From contig DAHUYW010000018.1 in assembly GCA_027306915.1 (NCBI GenBank), forward strand, positions 6,822 to 70,821: 64,000 nt of DNA, written 5' to 3'. The number at the start of each line of letters is the position of its first letter. The stretch's first letter is position 1. Shown here in pieces: positions 61,393-64,000 of this stretch. Source of the DNA: Spirochaetales bacterium (GTDB lineage: Bacteria; Spirochaetota; Spirochaetia; DAHUYW01). The position numbers and the translations under genes were made by a program. The notes below the pieces were generated by a model. That model saw nothing but the letters and a program-made list of their open reading frames with translations, was not told the origin of the DNA and searched no databases.

Positions 61393-64000
61393 CTACAGTC
61401 TCCGCAGCTCCTCCACAACAGGGCGGTGAGAGATACGCTTCATCGTAAAGACTGCCGCCACGGTTGCACCGGCGGCCGCCGCCACAAGAGCAAGCATGTA
61501 GAGCCAGGGGACAAGGAGATGGTCGGGGGGAGGATCGAAGACTCCCTTGAGCACGGTGGTGAGTATTCCCGCGACCGCGACCCCCAGGAGCGCGCCGATT
61601 ATGCCTCCTCCAATGAGGATCACCAGCCCCTCGCTCCAGATAAAACCGCCGAGCTGCCGGCTTGTCGCGCCGAGGGCGTCGAGAATCGCGAAGTTTCGCC
61701 GCCGTTCGCCTAAGCCGAGCGCGAGAATCAATCCTGTCGCTCCCATGACGAAGAGGACGGCGAACAGGAGCTCTAGCCTGGTAAGCCCGCGGAGGTCAAT
61801 CTGGGTGAGCCCGGAGCCGATCGCCTTGGCGACCGAATCGATGTCCGTGACTCGCGCGCCGGGAAGCGATGCCGCCAGCCGTTTCACTTCGCTCGCGATC
61901 CGGCCGGGTTTTCCATCCGCGCGTACAAGCACGACCTCGCGCGCGCCCAGCCCGGTCTTGCCCGCAAGGTAGCTCGCGTTCGCGACGAGAAACGAATCCT
62001 TGGGCGCGGTCGGAAACTCCCGCGTGACTCCGATGAAGGTGAAGGGAACCTCGTGATACTGGTGGTCGGCGAACTGAAGACGGAGATTGAGATTGTCGCC
62101 GACTGCAAGTTGATAGTTCATCCGAGTCTCTTCGGACACGAGAACGCCGTCGGGCCGCTTAGCCAGGAGGGCGAGAGTCGCCTTTGCATTTCCGCCAGCG
62201 AAATAGGCGTTCGACATCTTCGTCGCCCGACCGATGAGTGAAGCGTCGATGCCATAGAGGTCCTGGAGGTCGTTTCCCACGTAGGCAAAGCGGTGCATCA
62301 TGGGCTCGGCAGCCGCGACGCCGGGTACCGACCGGATTTGTGCAAGCAGCCTATCGGGAGGCGCGCTCGGCAGGCCGGTAACGGTCACGTCGGCGCCATT
62401 CGTCAGCTGGGCATCTACCCGCGATTGCGCGTTGTAGGTGGTGTTGAAGATCGATGTGGAGACGGCAAAGGCCACCGCAAGCGCGACGAGGGTGACGCCG
62501 CGGGAAATGAGCGAGCGCTGCCGATTGATCGACGCGGCGACGACGACGGAGAGGTTTCGCGCGATCGGCGAGAGCAGCCGCCCGAATGCCCGCTGGCCCC
62601 TCGCGATCCCCCCTTCGAGAAGTCGAAGGGCGAAAAGCACGCCTCCGATCCACAGACATAGGGGGGCGATGAAGGCCGAGTAATGAACGGAAATCTGGGG
62701 CACCCCCTCCGGAGCCATAACAACCTGGTAACCGGACTGCACTGTGCTCCCGTATACGAGAAGGGATAGAAGGAGGAGGACCACGTCCACGTAGCTCCTG
62801 CGCCACAGCGGCATCCTTCCTACGCGGATCTGACGCCTCGAAGAGCTCACGGTTGCCTCCTTGAGCTCGCGCCAGACGAGGAGCACGACGGCGGAGACGG
62901 CGAGCGCACATCCCAAAGCGGCCGAGCCCGCGATCCAGAGCAGATCCATCCCGCCAGAGACCCCGCGAATCCCCATGATGGGCTTCGCCACCGCGGAGAT
63001 AAGGAGGATCCCCAGGACGATCCCGCCCAGCCCGACGATCACCGCCTCGATCGCTTCGAAGCCGAGAATCCGGGCGGACGTCGCGCCGCGCATCTTCAGG
63101 AGCGCCTGCTCCTGAATGAGGTGCTTCCTTCCGGATAGAGCGATGGAGAGCGTCAACAGAATGGAAAGGATAACCCCGGGAAGCCCGAGAAAGAGAAAGA
63201 GCACCCTCGCGTAGAGAGAATCGGCGCGGACCGCGAGGAGCTGGGAGGCGAGATTGTCCCCGACCCTCGCCATGCCGGCGGCGCGCGCCTCCAGATTATG
63301 CGCAAGACCCACCACGTAGGTGTAGGCCGCAGTCGGCTCGACCGGGAGGCGGCGGCGGTCGAGCCTCACGTGCAACTCGGTCTCGACGGCTGCCCTGGAA
63401 GATGATCCTGCGAACAGCCGGTGCCATTCCCCGGAAGGAACGAGAAGGACGTTATCGGGCGGCGCGATCGGTGCCGCAGCGATCGAGACACCCCCGATCC
63501 CCTGGAAGAATGCGTCGGCATTGTGGATCGCGACGACCCCTGAAACCCTCACCTGCACAGGAGGTGCACCCGCTCGGAGAATCGAGAGAGTGTCACCTTC
63601 TTTTATGTGGAGGTTTGCGGCGGTCTGCTGGGCTATCTCAACCCCGCCGGCCGCTCCGGTGAGCTTTCGCACCACGCTCGGAAAGGCGCGCAGGTAGCCC
63701 GCATTGATACCGACAACCTTTCCCTTCCCGGTGGTTTGGGAAGTCGCGCCGGTGGTTGCCTGAAATCCGGCCACACCTGTGTAGCGCACGGTTTGGACGC
63801 CCTGTACTGCCCTCATCGTGCCGAGAAGCTTTCGGACCGCAGGCAGGTCGGAGGGGGCGGCGAGCCGCACCTGCCAGTCCACCCCAACCCCCGCCGCGGC
63901 CCGCTCGGTCATGGTAGCCGAGCTTGCGGTGAGGAAAATCCCAAGGCTTGCCAGGAGCGTAATAGTGGTTGCAACACCGGCCATCGCCCCCAGGAGCCTC
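61393..64000 (-). CDS. FtsX/MacB-type ABC transporter permease (partial at the right edge)
   Basis: At least 869 codons in this frame; the gene enters from beyond 64000. Two FtsX modules are seen: the first with a membrane helix at the start (GVATTITLLASLGIFL), a large extracytoplasmic domain, then three helices around LFLGLPGVILSILLTLSIAL; the second after another extracytoplasmic domain with helices at LFAVLFVMGATGLILALGLG, EGLVILIGGGIIGALLGVAV and PWLYMLALVAAAAGATVA. The permease type exports lipoproteins, lipids or peptides with a separate ATPase, which must be encoded outside the window. Confidence 0.85.
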   Translation of the reverse strand, partial: RLLGAMAGVATTITLLASLGIFLTASSATMTERAAAGVGVDWQVRLAAPSDLPAVRKLLGTMRAVQGVQTVRYTGVAGFQATTGATSQTTGKGKVVGINAGYLRAFPSVVRKLTGAAGGVEIAQQTAANLHIKEGDTLSILRAGAPPVQVRVSGVVAIHNADAFFQGIGGVSIAAAPIAPPDNVLLVPSGEWHRLFAGSSSRAAVETELHVRLDRRRLPVEPTAAYTYVVGLAHNLEARAAGMARVGDNLASQLLAVRADSLYARVLFLFLGLPGVILSILLTLSIALSGRKHLIQEQALLKMRGATSARILGFEAIEAVIVGLGGIVLGILLISAVAKPIMGIRGVSGGMDLLWIAGSAALGCALAVSAVVLLVWRELKEATVSSSRRQIRVGRMPLWRRSYVDVVLLLLSLLVYGSTVQSGYQVVMAPEGVPQISVHYSAFIAPLCLWIGGVLFALRLLEGGIARGQRAFGRLLSPIARNLSVVVAASINRQRSLISRGVTLVALAVAFAVSTSIFNTTYNAQSRVDAQLTNGADVTVTGLPSAPPDRLLAQIRSVPGVAAAEPMMHRFAYVGNDLQDLYGIDASLIGRATKMSNAYFAGGNAKATLALLAKRPDGVLVSEETRMNYQLAVGDNLNLRLQFADHQYHEVPFTFIGVTREFPTAPKDSFLVANASYLAGKTGLGAREVVLVRADGKPGRIASEVKRLAASLPGARVTDIDSVAKAIGSGLTQIDLRGLTRLELLFAVLFVMGATGLILALGLGERRRNFAILDALGATSRQLGGFIWSEGLVILIGGGIIGALLGVAVAGILTTVLKGVFDPPPDHLLVPWLYMLALVAAAAGATVAAVFTMKRISHRPVVEELRRL

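Noticed and set aside
1..64000. CRISPR array, tRNA, rRNA, insertion sequence or prophage.
   Set aside because: No regularly spaced repeat, no tRNA-like T-loop with matching arms, no transposase or integrase motif and no attachment-site duplication were seen on either strand.

Overview
The window is 64 kb of GC-rich bacterial chromosome, densely packed, with no rRNA, tRNA, CRISPR array or insertion sequence that I could recognise. Gene order and content point to a free-living or host-associated spirochaete. The order rpsB-tsf-frr-uppS-cdsA-rseP, the block rpsF-ssb-rpsR-(YybS family)-rplI-dnaB, an XPB/ERCC3-type helicase next to an XPB N-domain-like protein, and a sugar-binding protein whose mature end begins GGQSE are all familiar from Treponema and Spirochaeta relatives. 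This lineage call is an inference from synteny; no rRNA is present to test it.

Layout. 1-7343 (+): translation, isoprenoid and envelope operon ending in a CpXC protein and a secreted beta-propeller. 7435-11752 (-): replication and ribosomal-protein operon. In it the YybS-family membrane gene is split by an in-frame TAG. 11940-16373: small unknown gene, HAD phosphatase, glucokinase, UDP-sugar pyrophosphorylase, orphan hisI. 16351-23359: two divergent operons for sugar acids (deoR-SDR-uxaE one way; HAD-LarA domain-gnd the other). 23495-25322: PPC-repeat secreted protein and a small unknown. 25444-35585: carbohydrate ABC transporter locus with LacI and ROK proteins, a GmhA-type isomerase and, divergently, a PfkB kinase-HAD fusion plus a deoxyhypusine-synthase-like protein. 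35691-39923: FlgH-like protein, a 29-residue COX24-domain ribosomal protein, murD, LiaF-like protein. 39984-45744: RRM protein, unknown gene plus DNA methyltransferase, and a prenyl/quinone-type group (UbiA, cytochrome-b5/DUF2231, polyprenyl synthase) with a cydD remnant. 45916-50105: OmpR-type two-component pair, glutaredoxin, RluA, MOSC. 50211-56389: XPB pair, DJ-1, two membrane proteins. 56521-59236: amino-acid decarboxylase overlapping an ATP-grasp-like gene. 59243-64000: second two-component pair with an FtsX-type permease that runs off the edge.

How they fit together. The carbohydrate genes suggest import of a sugar under LacI control, handled by a ROK kinase, an SIS isomerase and a kinase/phosphatase fusion. 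The uxaE operon feeds hexuronates toward D-mannonate. The most unusual observations are three reading frames (YybS, the first sugar permease, cydD) each interrupted by TAG although TAG is a common terminator here, the kinase-HAD fusion beside GmhA, the decarboxylase/ATP-grasp pair, and several -10 boxes that sit directly in front of start codons.
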